From Bacteroidota bacterium (lineage in GTDB: Bacteria; Bacteroidota; Ignavibacteria; Palsa-1295): DNA of 64,000 bases. Every line of letters starts with the position of its first letter. Within the stretch, counting starts at the first letter, position 1. The position numbers and the translations under genes are program-made. The DNA lies in assembly GCA_018266755.1 (NCBI GenBank), contig JAFDZW010000005.1, forward strand, positions 558,001-622,000, in the 5' to 3' direction. This document shows, one piece after another, positions 16,437-25,251 of this stretch. Under the pieces are notes generated by a model. That model worked only from the letters and a program-made list of their open reading frames with translations. It ran no database searches and was not told the origin of the DNA.

Positions 16437-16464
16437 GCGTGGATTGAATGCCCCTTCCCCCCTA

Positions 16465-16494
16465 CCCCTTCCCGTAACGGGAAGGGGATTTTAT
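16465..16494 (+). terminator. Intrinsic terminator after the accessory cassettes
   Basis: Stem CCCCTTCCCG/CGGGAAGGGG with a TAA loop, followed by ATTTTATTTC. Strong; it should end plus-strand transcripts coming from the nuclease-like gene. Between here and 16720 I see no gene. Confidence 0.85.
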
Positions 16495-16639
16495 TTCTTT
16501 GCTAACGCCTGATGCTTTTATAGTCTTACTCTTCAACCGGCGTAAGCAAAGACAATAATAAGCCATACCGTTACGGGAGGGTTGGGGAGGGACTTTCGGC
16601 AGCCGGTATGCCCCGCGATGAACTGACATCTTCGATCTT

Positions 16640-16661
16640 GAGACGCGCATTTGCGCGTCTC
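16640..16661. repeat. Short palindrome
   Basis: GAGACGCGCA-TT-TGCGCGTCTC, a perfect hairpin of the REP-like kind seen between genes in many bacteria. Only one copy in this window. No gene around it. Confidence 0.6.
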
Positions 16662-16725
16662 TACAAGGCCTATTCCCTACTCAGGTGCTCGTAATATTAA
16701 ATCTCAAGAATAAGGAGTTAGCATA

Positions 16726-16756
16726 TTGACAAAAGAGACATATTTCCGTATATTTG
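16726..16756 (+). promoter_or_regulatory. Strong promoter, TTGACA-17-TATATTTG
   Basis: TTGACA at 16726-16731, a 17-nt spacer, and TATATTTG at 16749-16756. Best promoter-like sequence in the window. It drives a very short unit that ends at a hairpin about 45 nt later. Confidence 0.7.
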
Positions 16757-16759
16757 TGA

Positions 16760-16830
16760 CATGAACAATGCGCCCCCGCTCGGGAGACAGATCGTCAGAA
16801 AAACGTCCGCTTCGGCGGACGTTTGTGTTT
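16760..16830 (+). ncRNA. Candidate short RNA or leader peptide unit
   Basis: About 65 nt between the promoter and a hairpin terminator (stem ACGTCCGC/GCGGACGT at 16803-16822, TTCG loop, extended by AA/TT, then GTGTTT). An ATG at 16761 could start a peptide (MNNAPPLGRQIVRK...) that reads on through the hairpin. The unit could be a small RNA, or a regulated leader of the membrane-protein gene at 17049. Confidence 0.4.
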
Positions 16831-17048
16831 GGGGAAGTTCGGGGACTGTGCAATATTATATCGTTTAATTCTAATGATTTAGACATACCTCTTTTCAAAT
16901 TCCGGCTCACGGTGCACACGGCACGGCGATGGGTGCGGGGCGCCCCGTGAGGTGCAGGCGTGCAGTGGGCGGTCGGTGGCATGTGAAAATGGGAGCATTG
17001 ATTACCGAGCGGATTTTGTTGAGACTCGTCAGAAAGGAGTCTGCTCCG

Positions 17049-17948
17049 ATGAGATCTTCTCACGCTGTCGCCTCTCCCCCCGCCTCCGGCAAACGCCACA
17101 ATCTGTTCGTGCTTGCGTTCAAGCACTTCCCCGAGAAATTCGCCATCGTGACGGTGAGCCTATCATTCTTATCCGCCCCGTTGCTCTACGACCGGTTCGT
17201 GCGCGATGGCATCGAGTCCGTCTTCGAGCGCATCCTTCTGACGGGTTGTGTAGTGGTTCTCTTTCCGTTGCTCGCATTGTACCTGGTGATGCTCGCGCGG
17301 TCGGCACGCATCCGCCACCGCCTCGAACGCGACGAGGACATACGGATGACGTCGATGTCGCAGGAGATGGATGTGCTCCGAGCACAAGAAGTGAAAGACG
17401 AGCAGGAGGTCCTTGCCCTGGAACATCGGGTGCAGGAAGGCGTGACAGCCAGTGATGTGAAGAACAAGATCGAAGACATGCGCTGGGAGTCGCTCAACGA
17501 ACGCTTGGGAGTGCAGGAACAAGGTGAGCAGTTGCGCACCGACGAATCAGCGGCCCGACACGCGGCTCAGGAAGTGACCGACACCAAAGCCAGCGATGTA
17601 CGCAGACGGTCGGACGCGCTCAACGAGACCCGCTGGGCCGAACTCTTCGGACGGCTCAACGCGATCGAGGAAGAACATCGTAAGGAGCGCGAGCGCCGAG
17701 CCGCGCGGCCGAAGACGGATACACGGTCGTCCGAGATCCCGACCGAGGAGGAGCTGAAACATCAGTACCTGACGCTCTACCAGCGCTACATCAAGCATTC
17801 TCCCGGCAAGCACGACTCGGGCACCATCGACGAGATCTCGACGTCGATCCCCGAATCGTGGCTGAAGGATCAGCCGGAGATCGCCTCGAATCCGAATCTG
17901 TTCGTCTGGCTGCGGCAGCACAACGAGCGGCACCTGCCAATCTATTAA
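17049..17948 (+). CDS. Membrane protein with long cytoplasmic coiled coil
   Basis: 299 residues from ATG at 17049, which has AAGGAG nine or ten bases upstream; the open frame reaches back to 16929 without RBS. Two transmembrane helices (residues about 28-50 and 60-85), then a long charged heptad-like region (about 95-215) with repeats such as WESLNERLGVQEQ and WAELFGRLNAIEE, and a C-terminal domain ending WLRQHNERHLPIY. No family recognised. The 212 nt upstream contain no other gene besides the short promoter-terminator unit. Confidence 0.75.
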   Translation: MRSSHAVASPPASGKRHNLFVLAFKHFPEKFAIVTVSLSFLSAPLLYDRFVRDGIESVFERILLTGCVVVLFPLLALYLVMLARSARIRHRLERDEDIRMTSMSQEMDVLRAQEVKDEQEVLALEHRVQEGVTASDVKNKIEDMRWESLNERLGVQEQGEQLRTDESAARHAAQEVTDTKASDVRRRSDALNETRWAELFGRLNAIEEEHRKERERRAARPKTDTRSSEIPTEEELKHQYLTLYQRYIKHSPGKHDSGTIDEISTSIPESWLKDQPEIASNPNLFVWLRQHNERHLPIY

Positions 17949-18188
17949 AGAGTCCGACGACGGTATGGTACTCAGACATCGGTCGTTCGAGCATTCGTTT
18001 GTCGGCATCGCGGGTGGTCCCCGGAAGCGGACGGAGTGGTGGGTGTGGTGTGATGATGTTGTGCTGAAGATACTAAATACTGTATTTTTCGCGAACTTTG
18101 GGGGACTTGTCGGCGTTTTCAGTGGGCTTTTCGAGGAGTGCGCCCGTTACGGGTGAATAACCTCGTTTTCTAAAAGGAATTACGCGAT

Positions 18189-18398
18189 ATGGCAAAGCAA
18201 CAGACATTCGGCGATAAAACGAAGAAGCAGTCGGTCGAGAAGATCGAGTTCGTGCCGCAGCTCGGCAAGAAGGCGAAGCTCGTTCCTGTACGTTTCATCG
18301 GCATCTCGAAGAAGGCCGGTACGAACGGGTATGTGTTCGAGGACCGCATTGCGCGTTTGGCCGAGCCCGAAGGCGGCGGAGACGCGATCATCGTCTGA
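18189..18398 (+). CDS. Small basic protein of unknown function upstream of rpsR-rpmB
   Basis: 69 residues, MAKQQTFGDKTKKQSVEKIE..., basic N-terminal half, then VRFIGISKKAGTNGYVFEDR, which looks like a small beta-barrel. Lies 30 nt before rpsR, in the place rpsF or ssb often occupies, but is neither. Co-transcription with two ribosomal protein genes suggests a translation-related role; I cannot name the family. Confidence 0.75.
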   Translation: MAKQQTFGDKTKKQSVEKIEFVPQLGKKAKLVPVRFIGISKKAGTNGYVFEDRIARLAEPEGGGDAIIV

Positions 18399-18428
18399 TT
18401 ACCCGCAATACGATTTTAATCAGGACCA

Positions 18429-18740
18429 ATGGCACCAATCAAGAAAACAACAGGACCGGGCTCGGCACAGGGCCGTCCGGGACAAGGCGGTCGCGGCCAG
18501 CAGGGCAACAACAAGCGCGACCCGAATAAGAAGAAGGTCGATCCGCTGAAGCTTCGCGGCATTACGTATCTCGATTATCGGGATATCCGAATCCTCGAGC
18601 GTTTCATCAACGATCGCGGCAAGATCCTGCCGAACCGCATCACGGGCGTGAGTGCCAAGGGGCAGCGCACGATCGAGCGTTCGATCAAGCATGCACGTCA
18701 CCTTGCACTGCTGCCGTTCGTCGCAGCGGGCATGAAATAA
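18429..18740 (+). CDS. rpsR: 30S ribosomal protein bS18
   Basis: 103 residues. Conserved part is YLDYRDIRILERFINDRGKI then LPNRITGVSAKGQRTIERSI and ending RHLALLPFVAAGMK. The N-terminal 35 residues are a Gly/Lys/Gln-rich extension longer than in E. coli S18 (75 residues). Followed at 18 nt by rpmB. Confidence 0.95.
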   Translation: MAPIKKTTGPGSAQGRPGQGGRGQQGNNKRDPNKKKVDPLKLRGITYLDYRDIRILERFINDRGKILPNRITGVSAKGQRTIERSIKHARHLALLPFVAAGMK

Positions 18741-18758
18741 GTTGAAAGGATAACGACC

Positions 18759-18983
18759 ATGGCACGAGTTTGTGAATTGACGGGCGTTCGCCCAAAGGCC
18801 GGTAACCACGTATCGCACGCGGTTAACCGCACGAAGACCCGTTTCCTTCCGAACCTTCAGACCAAGCGCGTCTGGGATCCGGAGACGGGCCGATTCATCA
18901 CGATCAAGGCAACGGCGCGCGCATTGCGTACGCTCGACAAGAAGGGCTTTGCAGCCTTCAAAAAGTCGACCGTCAGCCGCTGA
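18759..18983 (+). CDS. rpmB: 50S ribosomal protein bL28
   Basis: 74 residues; MARVCELTGVRPKAGNHVSH, then TRFLPNLQTKRVWDPETGRF and RALRTLDKKGF. One Cys of the zinc-ribbon L28 type remains (C5), so this is the zinc-free form. GAAAGGA lies ahead of the ATG. Confidence 0.95.
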   Translation: MARVCELTGVRPKAGNHVSHAVNRTKTRFLPNLQTKRVWDPETGRFITIKATARALRTLDKKGFAAFKKSTVSR

Positions 18984-19002
18984 TCGCGCTTCGAATCTTT
19001 GA

Positions 19003-19040
19003 AAGTCGCTCCTCGTACACGGGGAGCGACTTTTGCATTT
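19003..19040 (+). terminator. Terminator after rpmB
   Basis: Stem AAGTCGCTCC/GGAGCGACTT with a 10-nt loop, then TTGCATTTT. It ends 2 nt before the ATG of the next gene, so the glycosyltransferase gene depends on readthrough or starts translation right at the hairpin tail. Confidence 0.8.
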
Positions 19041-19041
19041 T

Positions 19042-20151
19042 ATGGGACGAACACGGAGCAGCCAACTTCTCAAAGACGCCGAGATCGCCATACGGCGAGC
19101 ATTTATCCGTTGGCTCTCGTCTCGCTCGGAGCCCGAACAGCCGGGCCTCCCGCTCGAACTCGGCGAGACACCGACGATCCTCTTCCTGCGCCAGGATCGC
19201 CTCGGCGATGCCATCATTACAACTCCCCTGCTCGTCGCAATGCGCCGCCGCTATCCGCATGCGAAGTTCATCGTGCTCCTCGGAGAGAACAATAAGGACA
19301 TCGCTCCGCTGCTACCGATCGAAGCCGAGATTGTCATCTATCGCAAGCGGCCGCTGGAAGACATCGAGATGCTTCGGAAACTTCGCCGTCGCACGATCGA
19401 CGTAGTCGTCGATCTGATGGATAATCCGTCGGCGACATCGTCGATGCTCATTGCCGCGATCGGGGCAAGATATTCGGTCGGCGTCGAAAAAGATAATGCA
19501 CCGGTTTACAATATCAGAGTGCCGCTGATCGACCGGGGCAAGTACCATATCACCCGGCGGATCGCCGAGCTGCTTCGACCGTTCGGTATCGATCCGGAGA
19601 CAGTCGACCTGAAAGCGGTCTTGCGAGGCCTGAACGTACAACCGGTTGCCGGCCGCTTCGGATTGAACATCAGTGCCGGTCACCCCGACCGTGAGATGCT
19701 GACCTCGACGTTCGCAGGCGTCGCTAAGGCGATCCGTGAGCATGAATGGGCAAACGAAGTAATATTGATGTTCCATCCACGCGACAAGGCTCGGGCTGAA
19801 GCTATCGCAGCGGAAGCCGGTACGGGTGGCGTGACGCTCGGGCCGGTCACCAAGAGCTTTCGGGAATTCGCCGAGTTACTCGGCACATGCAAAGTGGTCA
19901 TTACGCCGGATACGTCGGCAGTGCACGTCTGTTCGGCGCTCGGCATCCCTGTTGTCGCCGCGTATATGCCCATGCCGCCGACGCTGCATTATTGGACGCC
20001 GGTCGGTGTTGATTTCGAGATGATCGTACCCAACGCACGCGACCTTACTACTCTGCCGCCGGAGCCGATCATCTCGGCCATCGCGACGCTCGTCGGCCGG
20101 TTGCATCACGCCGTGACCACTACCACTAACTCCCCGGCATATGTGGCGTAA
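19042..20151 (+). CDS. GT9 (heptosyltransferase-like) glycosyltransferase 1
   Basis: 369 residues from ATG at 19042; a TTG at 19033 is in frame but overlaps the terminator. GT-B fold: LFLRQDRLGDAIITTPLLVA near residue 50, the Rossmann-type donor half with VVITPDTSAVHVCSALGIPV (the D-T/S-x-x-x-H-x-A motif). Members transfer heptose or other sugars from ADP-sugars onto lipid A core. Overlaps the start of the ABC exporter by 11 nt; together with the second GT9 gene this looks like a lipopolysaccharide core unit. Confidence 0.92.
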   Translation: MGRTRSSQLLKDAEIAIRRAFIRWLSSRSEPEQPGLPLELGETPTILFLRQDRLGDAIITTPLLVAMRRRYPHAKFIVLLGENNKDIAPLLPIEAEIVIYRKRPLEDIEMLRKLRRRTIDVVVDLMDNPSATSSMLIAAIGARYSVGVEKDNAPVYNIRVPLIDRGKYHITRRIAELLRPFGIDPETVDLKAVLRGLNVQPVAGRFGLNISAGHPDREMLTSTFAGVAKAIREHEWANEVILMFHPRDKARAEAIAAEAGTGGVTLGPVTKSFREFAELLGTCKVVITPDTSAVHVCSALGIPVVAAYMPMPPTLHYWTPVGVDFEMIVPNARDLTTLPPEPIISAIATLVGRLHHAVTTTTNSPAYVA

Positions 20152-21985
20152 TTACCGACGGCTGCTGCCATTCGCAAAGCCATTCCGCGGCCGCTTCGCA
20201 TTTGCGGTCGTATTTAATCTGCTGACGGCGGCAGCGACGACGCTCGTCTTCACCGCGTTGATGCCGGCGATGGCAGTGGTACTCGGCGAGACGTCGCCAA
20301 CCCAGGGCATGCCCGGCGCCAGTGTCGCCGTCAAGAGCGAGATTCTGCAGTCGTTCAAAGAGTATTTCATGAGAGGGTCGCGGACCGACGCCCTGCTGCG
20401 GGTCTGTGTATTCATCTTTATCACCTACCTTCTCAAGAACATCTTCCAGTATACTGCAAACTACTTCATGTCGCTCGTCGAAGGCGGCATGAGCAAACGC
20501 TTGCGCGATACGGTCTTCGATAAGCTCACGAGCCTTTCGATCGACTACTTCTACGACCGGAAGATGGGGCATCTTCTTGTGAGGGTGACTGACGATGTCG
20601 GTGTCGTGAATGGCATGCTTACATCAAGCATGACGACTTCGGTTCGAGAGCCGTTGCAGATCCTCTCGTTTCTCTACATCCTGCTCTCGACGAACGTCCA
20701 GTTAACGCTCGCTGCATTTGCGGCGGCAGCGGCGAGCCTCTTGCTCATTAATGTAATCGGCAAGTCGCTCAAACGATACGCGCACAAGGTGCAGGAAAAG
20801 GTCGGTGGGTTTATCGGCGTCGCACAGGAGACAATTGCTGCGATCAAAGTAGTGAAGTCGTTCGGTATGGAGAAGTACGAGTCTGCCCGCTTCCGCGAGG
20901 AAACGCAAAAGCATTACAAGTACTCGCGCCGACTGACTCGCATCCGTCAACTCATTTCGCCGATGAACGAGATGATTGCGATTATCGGCTTCATTACAAT
21001 TCTCTGGGTCGGTGGTAACCAGGTGTTCGCGAAGCAGATGAACGGCAGCGAGGTGATGTTCTTCCTGATCATCATGATCCAGCTCATGCAGCCGGTTCGT
21101 GCTCTTTCGGAAGTTGTCGGTAAACTACACGAAGGTTCGGCGGCTTCGGAGAACATCTTTACGGTACTCGATGCAGTGCCGTCAGTCAAGCCGGGCACCC
21201 TCCCAGCCCCGAGCGCTCATACGTCTCCGATCGTCTTCGAGAACGTTTCGTTTCAATATCGCAACAGTACGGATCATGCACTCGACGGTATTTCGCTCGA
21301 AGTGCGACCGAACGAAGTACTCGCGCTTGTCGGCCCGAGCGGCGCGGGGAAAACGACGTTCGTCGATCTCTTGGCTCGCTTTTACGATCCCACCGGCGGT
21401 CGTATCCTGCTCGAAGGAAACAATCTCAAAGAGTATGACCTCGATTCATTGCGTAAGCTCTATGGGATCGTCACACAGGACACCGTCCTCTTTCACGACA
21501 CAATCTACAATAATATTGCCTATGGCAATAAGAGCGCAACGCGTGAAATGGTCGAGGCAGCCGCAAGAGCCGCAAACGCGCACGACTTTATCGTTGCCTC
21601 CCCGGGCGGATACGACACCATGGTCGGTGACCGAGGCGTTCGCCTGAGCGGCGGTCAGCGTCAGCGTATTGCCATCGCTCGCGCCTTGTTGAAAGATCCC
21701 CCCATCCTCGTCTTCGACGAAGCCACCAGCGCACTCGATACGGAGAATGAGATGCTCGTACAGGAAGCGATCGAACGTCTGCTCAAAGAACGCACTGCCG
21801 TCGTGATCGCCCATCGTCTTTCAACGATTCAGAACGCGGATCGTATCGCCGTTTTCGATTCCGGAAAGATCGTCGAGATGGGTACGCACGAAGAGTTGCT
21901 GGCGAACCCGGACGGCGTCTACTACCGTCTGTATAACATCCAAATGCGAGCCGCATCCGAAGGCCTCGTGAACATCCAACCGTAA
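20141..21985 (+). CDS. MsbA-like ABC exporter (fused TMD-NBD)
   Basis: 614 residues. N-terminal six-helix exporter domain (about 1-330) then nucleotide-binding domain with Walker A GPSGAGKTT (about 399-407), Q-loop TQDTVLF, signature LSGGQRQRIAIARAL (about 501), Walker B ILVFDEATSALD (about 522) and switch His in VIAHRLST. Half-transporter that should work as a homodimer and, by its place between two GT9 genes, most likely flips lipid A-core or a related lipid. Drug export cannot be excluded. Confidence 0.9.
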   Translation: MWRNYRRLLPFAKPFRGRFAFAVVFNLLTAAATTLVFTALMPAMAVVLGETSPTQGMPGASVAVKSEILQSFKEYFMRGSRTDALLRVCVFIFITYLLKNIFQYTANYFMSLVEGGMSKRLRDTVFDKLTSLSIDYFYDRKMGHLLVRVTDDVGVVNGMLTSSMTTSVREPLQILSFLYILLSTNVQLTLAAFAAAAASLLLINVIGKSLKRYAHKVQEKVGGFIGVAQETIAAIKVVKSFGMEKYESARFREETQKHYKYSRRLTRIRQLISPMNEMIAIIGFITILWVGGNQVFAKQMNGSEVMFFLIIMIQLMQPVRALSEVVGKLHEGSAASENIFTVLDAVPSVKPGTLPAPSAHTSPIVFENVSFQYRNSTDHALDGISLEVRPNEVLALVGPSGAGKTTFVDLLARFYDPTGGRILLEGNNLKEYDLDSLRKLYGIVTQDTVLFHDTIYNNIAYGNKSATREMVEAAARAANAHDFIVASPGGYDTMVGDRGVRLSGGQRQRIAIARALLKDPPILVFDEATSALDTENEMLVQEAIERLLKERTAVVIAHRLSTIQNADRIAVFDSGKIVEMGTHEELLANPDGVYYRLYNIQMRAASEGLVNIQP

Positions 21986-21997
21986 GTTGTCTCTCGG

Positions 21998-23263
21998 ATG
22001 ACAGCGAAGAAGCAAACGTATCTCTACAAGCCGCAGAAGGAGTATGTCCAAAAGCCATGGCATAAGCTACTGATCGGACGCATCGAAAAGTATAATAAGA
22101 TGCTGACGCTTCGGCTCCTCGGCAAATGGCTTCGGATCAAACGACTCAACGCTCCGATGCCACTCGATCAGGTTCGCAGCGTCCTGTTTATTCGCTATGA
22201 TGCGCTTGGAGATATGATTGTAACGACACCGCTCTGGCGACTGCTTAAGCGACTCAAGCCGTCGATCAAGATTGGGGTAGCAGGAAGTTACAAGAACCTC
22301 GATATCCTGCGCTCAGATAACGACATCGATGTTACGTACGACTATTCCGCCGGGTCACTCGCGGAGATCAAAAAGCGTGCAAGAGCTGCGGGGGAGGAAG
22401 ATTGGGATGTCGTACTTATGTGTAACTTCAACCAGAAGACGCGCAACTCCGTCATTGCCCGTCGCTCCACGAGGCATGGCGTAACCGCCACGGTCGGATC
22501 TGAAAACAAGGAAGGACATCAAGCCCTTTTTTCAACGCTTGTGGCTCTCCCCGAAACCGAGCGGCCGATGCTTATGACCGAGCAATTGCAGTACTTGCTG
22601 CGCTCAGTCATCGCAATTCCCACAGGTGCCTATGAACGTCCGACAATCAAAATCGACCCGGCAACGGAGCGTGCAACCGTGGTGCGCATCGCCGCACTGC
22701 TCGAATCCGAGCAATGCTCGAAATACGTGATCGTCAATACCGATTCACCTGCGTTCAAAAAATGGGGACTCGGAAATAATATTGCCCTCGCCGAACACAT
22801 CGCCACAACGCATCATGATGTCGTGGTCGTGCTTACTGCGTTGCCGGAGAACGGGAAAGAGATAGAAGAGGCCATAACATCGCTTGGCACTCCACGCATC
22901 CATTACGTACAGACCTCGGATATTCACGAAATGTGTACGCTTATCCGTCATTCATCGCTCGTAGTCACGCCCGATACATCGATCGTTCATTTGGCGAGCG
23001 CCGAATCGAAGCCGGTTGTTGCATTTTACCTTGCCGCCGGCGAATGGCTCCCATTTGGGATCCCTGCGGAGATATTTCTTCCGTCGAAAGGCGATGCGAT
23101 CGCGACGATTCCCTTCCCCCTTGTCTGTGACGGTGTGGATCGGATGATGGCGTCACTTACCAACGAATTAGTAGCACACCAACGTATTACCTGGACCGAC
23201 AGGCCAAGCGAGTTCGAAATTATTACGCTGAATCCTACCGCAAATACAGGGGCGCAGGCGTAA
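21998..23263 (+). CDS. GT9 (heptosyltransferase-like) glycosyltransferase 2
   Basis: 421 residues. Starts with a basic segment, then VLFIRYDALGDMIVTTPLWR and LVVTPDTSIVHLASAESKPV, the same two GT9 signatures as the gene at 19042, to which it is a distant paralogue. Twelve nt after the ABC exporter stop, so in the same operon. Its last 29 bp overlap the 3' end of the convergent site-2 protease gene. Confidence 0.9.
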   Translation: MTAKKQTYLYKPQKEYVQKPWHKLLIGRIEKYNKMLTLRLLGKWLRIKRLNAPMPLDQVRSVLFIRYDALGDMIVTTPLWRLLKRLKPSIKIGVAGSYKNLDILRSDNDIDVTYDYSAGSLAEIKKRARAAGEEDWDVVLMCNFNQKTRNSVIARRSTRHGVTATVGSENKEGHQALFSTLVALPETERPMLMTEQLQYLLRSVIAIPTGAYERPTIKIDPATERATVVRIAALLESEQCSKYVIVNTDSPAFKKWGLGNNIALAEHIATTHHDVVVVLTALPENGKEIEEAITSLGTPRIHYVQTSDIHEMCTLIRHSSLVVTPDTSIVHLASAESKPVVAFYLAAGEWLPFGIPAEIFLPSKGDAIATIPFPLVCDGVDRMMASLTNELVAHQRITWTDRPSEFEIITLNPTANTGAQA

Positions 23264-24227
23264 AGCAGAGGCCGAAGATCACAAAGCAGAATACTCCGAT
23301 CGCGATACGCTTCCCATCAAGCGGTGATTCGTCCATCGTTACCGGATGACGGAAACGGATCACAACGAGAATCATGATTACCCAGGCCGCCCATGTCGAT
23401 CCTCCATTGATCGCAATTCGCTCAAGCCATGGCATTGATGCAGTCATTGACATCGGCAGCAAGCCCAGCGCCAACTCGGGTAATGAAAGTGCAGCGAGTA
23501 CGCACACCACTGTGATGCCAACGATCCTATGGATGCGTGGTGAGAATAACCCATACGTAGTGTGTCCGCCGTCAAGCTGACCTACGGGCAGAAGATTTAG
23601 CGATGTAACGAACAGTCCGAACCATCCCGCACATAACAACGGATAATGATACATCTCCGTCATCGGCGGTATGTACGATCCAGCAGGGGCAAAGACTTTC
23701 TCCATGAACTGATAGAGCAGTGTTTTACCGAATGCAAGGTCGCCACCGGCGGGAAGTGATACCTTCGGATATCCCGGATGGATGTGTTGCAAAAACTCGA
23801 TTCCCGGCAGGGTCAGAAATCCGACGGCAAGCAACACCAAACACACGATAAACCCTGCGATTGGCCCTGCGACACCGATATCAAAAATGACCTTTCTGCT
23901 CGGCAGCTTACTCCGAGTACGGATGACGGCCCCGAAGGTGCCGAAATTCGGCATAATGCCCATCGCCGCACCGGGGAATGGGATGTAAAACGGCAGTGTC
24001 GCATCGACCCCGTGTCGACGTGCAGCGATAAAATGACCGAACTCATGCGCCGACAAGAATAGCAGCAGCGCAAGCGAGTATTGCAACCCGTAGCCGATAT
24101 TTTCCAGATCATTGGGATCATGGCCACTCCAGGCAACGCCGGCAAGCGTGGTCGTGAAGAGCGTAAATACGAACAATCCGATGTGCAGCCAGAGCCGCTG
24201 TTTGCCAAGAAAGGTAGAAATGCTCAC
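23235..24227 (-). CDS. Site-2 protease family (M50) membrane metalloprotease
   Basis: 330 residues, GTG start at 24227. Multi-pass membrane protein with zinc motif HEFGH (61-65) in a transmembrane helix and the third ligand motif NLLPVGQLDGG (about 216-226). Such proteases cut membrane-embedded anti-sigma factors or leftover signal peptides. No PDZ domain is seen between the two motifs, so it is the short type rather than RseP-like. Overlaps the end of the convergent GT9 gene by 29 bp. Confidence 0.9.
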   Translation of the reverse strand: MSISTFLGKQRLWLHIGLFVFTLFTTTLAGVAWSGHDPNDLENIGYGLQYSLALLLFLSAHEFGHFIAARRHGVDATLPFYIPFPGAAMGIMPNFGTFGAVIRTRSKLPSRKVIFDIGVAGPIAGFIVCLVLLAVGFLTLPGIEFLQHIHPGYPKVSLPAGGDLAFGKTLLYQFMEKVFAPAGSYIPPMTEMYHYPLLCAGWFGLFVTSLNLLPVGQLDGGHTTYGLFSPRIHRIVGITVVCVLAALSLPELALGLLPMSMTASMPWLERIAINGGSTWAAWVIMILVVIRFRHPVTMDESPLDGKRIAIGVFCFVIFGLCFTPAPLYLR

Positions 24228-24242
24228 GAACGGTAGTACGTG

Positions 24243-25109
24243 TTAGTTACCGAGAAGATTCTTTCCAAGCCGTATGCCCACTTCAACACCACTCTCCTTG
24301 CGATCGCCCTTCACGCCGTATCGCGTATAGCCACTATGGTACTCACCGTACACATCAAGCGCTGCGTTCCCTTTTCCTCCTGCGAACCTCGCAACAAGCG
24401 CGGCGGCAGGCATCGGGGCGTATGCTCCGGCACAATCAGAAAGCGACAGAAACAATTGATTCTCATCATGAGCGCCGAAACGAAGCGGGACAAATTCCAT
24501 CGATGCAAGAAATTGCACGGGAGCCTCGACAATTGTCACCTGGTGAAAGACCCACCGTGCACCGATCGTACCCCGAAACACGAACGAACGCCCCCATGAC
24601 CACTCCCCAAGCGACGTTTCAAGAGAGACAAATTCCCTGCTATATCTGCTGCTCGATCCCCCCACAATACTATCTTTCACCCCGTCAACCCAGTGCGAGG
24701 AAATATGGCTAATACGAGCACGCATCGGGTATACGAGATCTCCGACACGGATTGGGAATATACTATAGAGACCGAAGAAGTAATCCGCGGTTTCGACTGG
24801 AAACCGAAAATCACTGAGAGATTTGAGACCACTCCAGATCAGGCATTCTGCGCCAATGGATGTCTCGCCGATGAGAAGCGTTCGCCCCCCGAACCCAGCC
24901 TCGAGCCGCAGATAGTGCGGGTTAGCATCATAGACTGTTCCAAAACGATTTGGCTCGAGAAACGAGCCGAACATTGGGGTCCACTCGCCGAGCGTACTTG
25001 TGGCTGCAATACTTGACGAATCGGGTGTCTTGGCAGAAGGTTGTGCGAGTGTACTGCTGCCGAGAATGCAGATTAGCACACACATGGTGATGAGCGGTAG
25101 GAATTTCAC
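24243..25109 (-). CDS. DUF1207-like outer membrane or periplasmic protein
   Basis: About 288 residues from a GTG at 25109 that gives a signal peptide (VKFLPLITMCVLICILGSSTLAQ); ATG at 25085 or the open frame up to 25190 are alternatives. Beta-rich with RARISHISSHWVDG, like the H-x-S-S-H stretch of DUF1207 proteins, and ends with alternating beta strands (VEVGIRLGKNLLGN). Probably a beta-barrel. Ends 15 nt before the site-2 protease start, so they are likely co-transcribed. Confidence 0.65.
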   Translation of the reverse strand: MKFLPLITMCVLICILGSSTLAQPSAKTPDSSSIAATSTLGEWTPMFGSFLEPNRFGTVYDANPHYLRLEAGFGGRTLLIGETSIGAECLIWSGLKSLSDFRFPVETADYFFGLYSIFPIRVGDLVYPMRARISHISSHWVDGVKDSIVGGSSSRYSREFVSLETSLGEWSWGRSFVFRGTIGARWVFHQVTIVEAPVQFLASMEFVPLRFGAHDENQLFLSLSDCAGAYAPMPAAALVARFAGGKGNAALDVYGEYHSGYTRYGVKGDRKESGVEVGIRLGKNLLGN

Positions 25110-25170
25110 GGCCTGTATAAACAAAAAACATCCGCAACGGTGCGGGTAAATTACGATATAGATACTATCT

Positions 25171-25214
25171 AAAAAAGCAGGGCTCTCCATTCCCGTAGTG
25201 GAATGGAGAGCCCC
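25171..25214 (-). terminator. Strong terminator of the repeat-protein gene
   Basis: Minus strand: stem GGGCTCTCCATTCC and its complement (14 bp, 6-nt loop), then TGCTTTTTTAG. Follows the stop at 25252. Confidence 0.92.
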
Positions 25215-25251
25215 ACAAACCTTGTGAACTCTCTTTCTCGACTCGTTTGAG

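Noticed and set aside
16281-16440. Methyltransferase tails as integron recombination sites
   Set aside because: Their order follows protein-coding similarity, and the conserved attC ends (RYYYAAC/GTTRRRY) are not seen in pairs.
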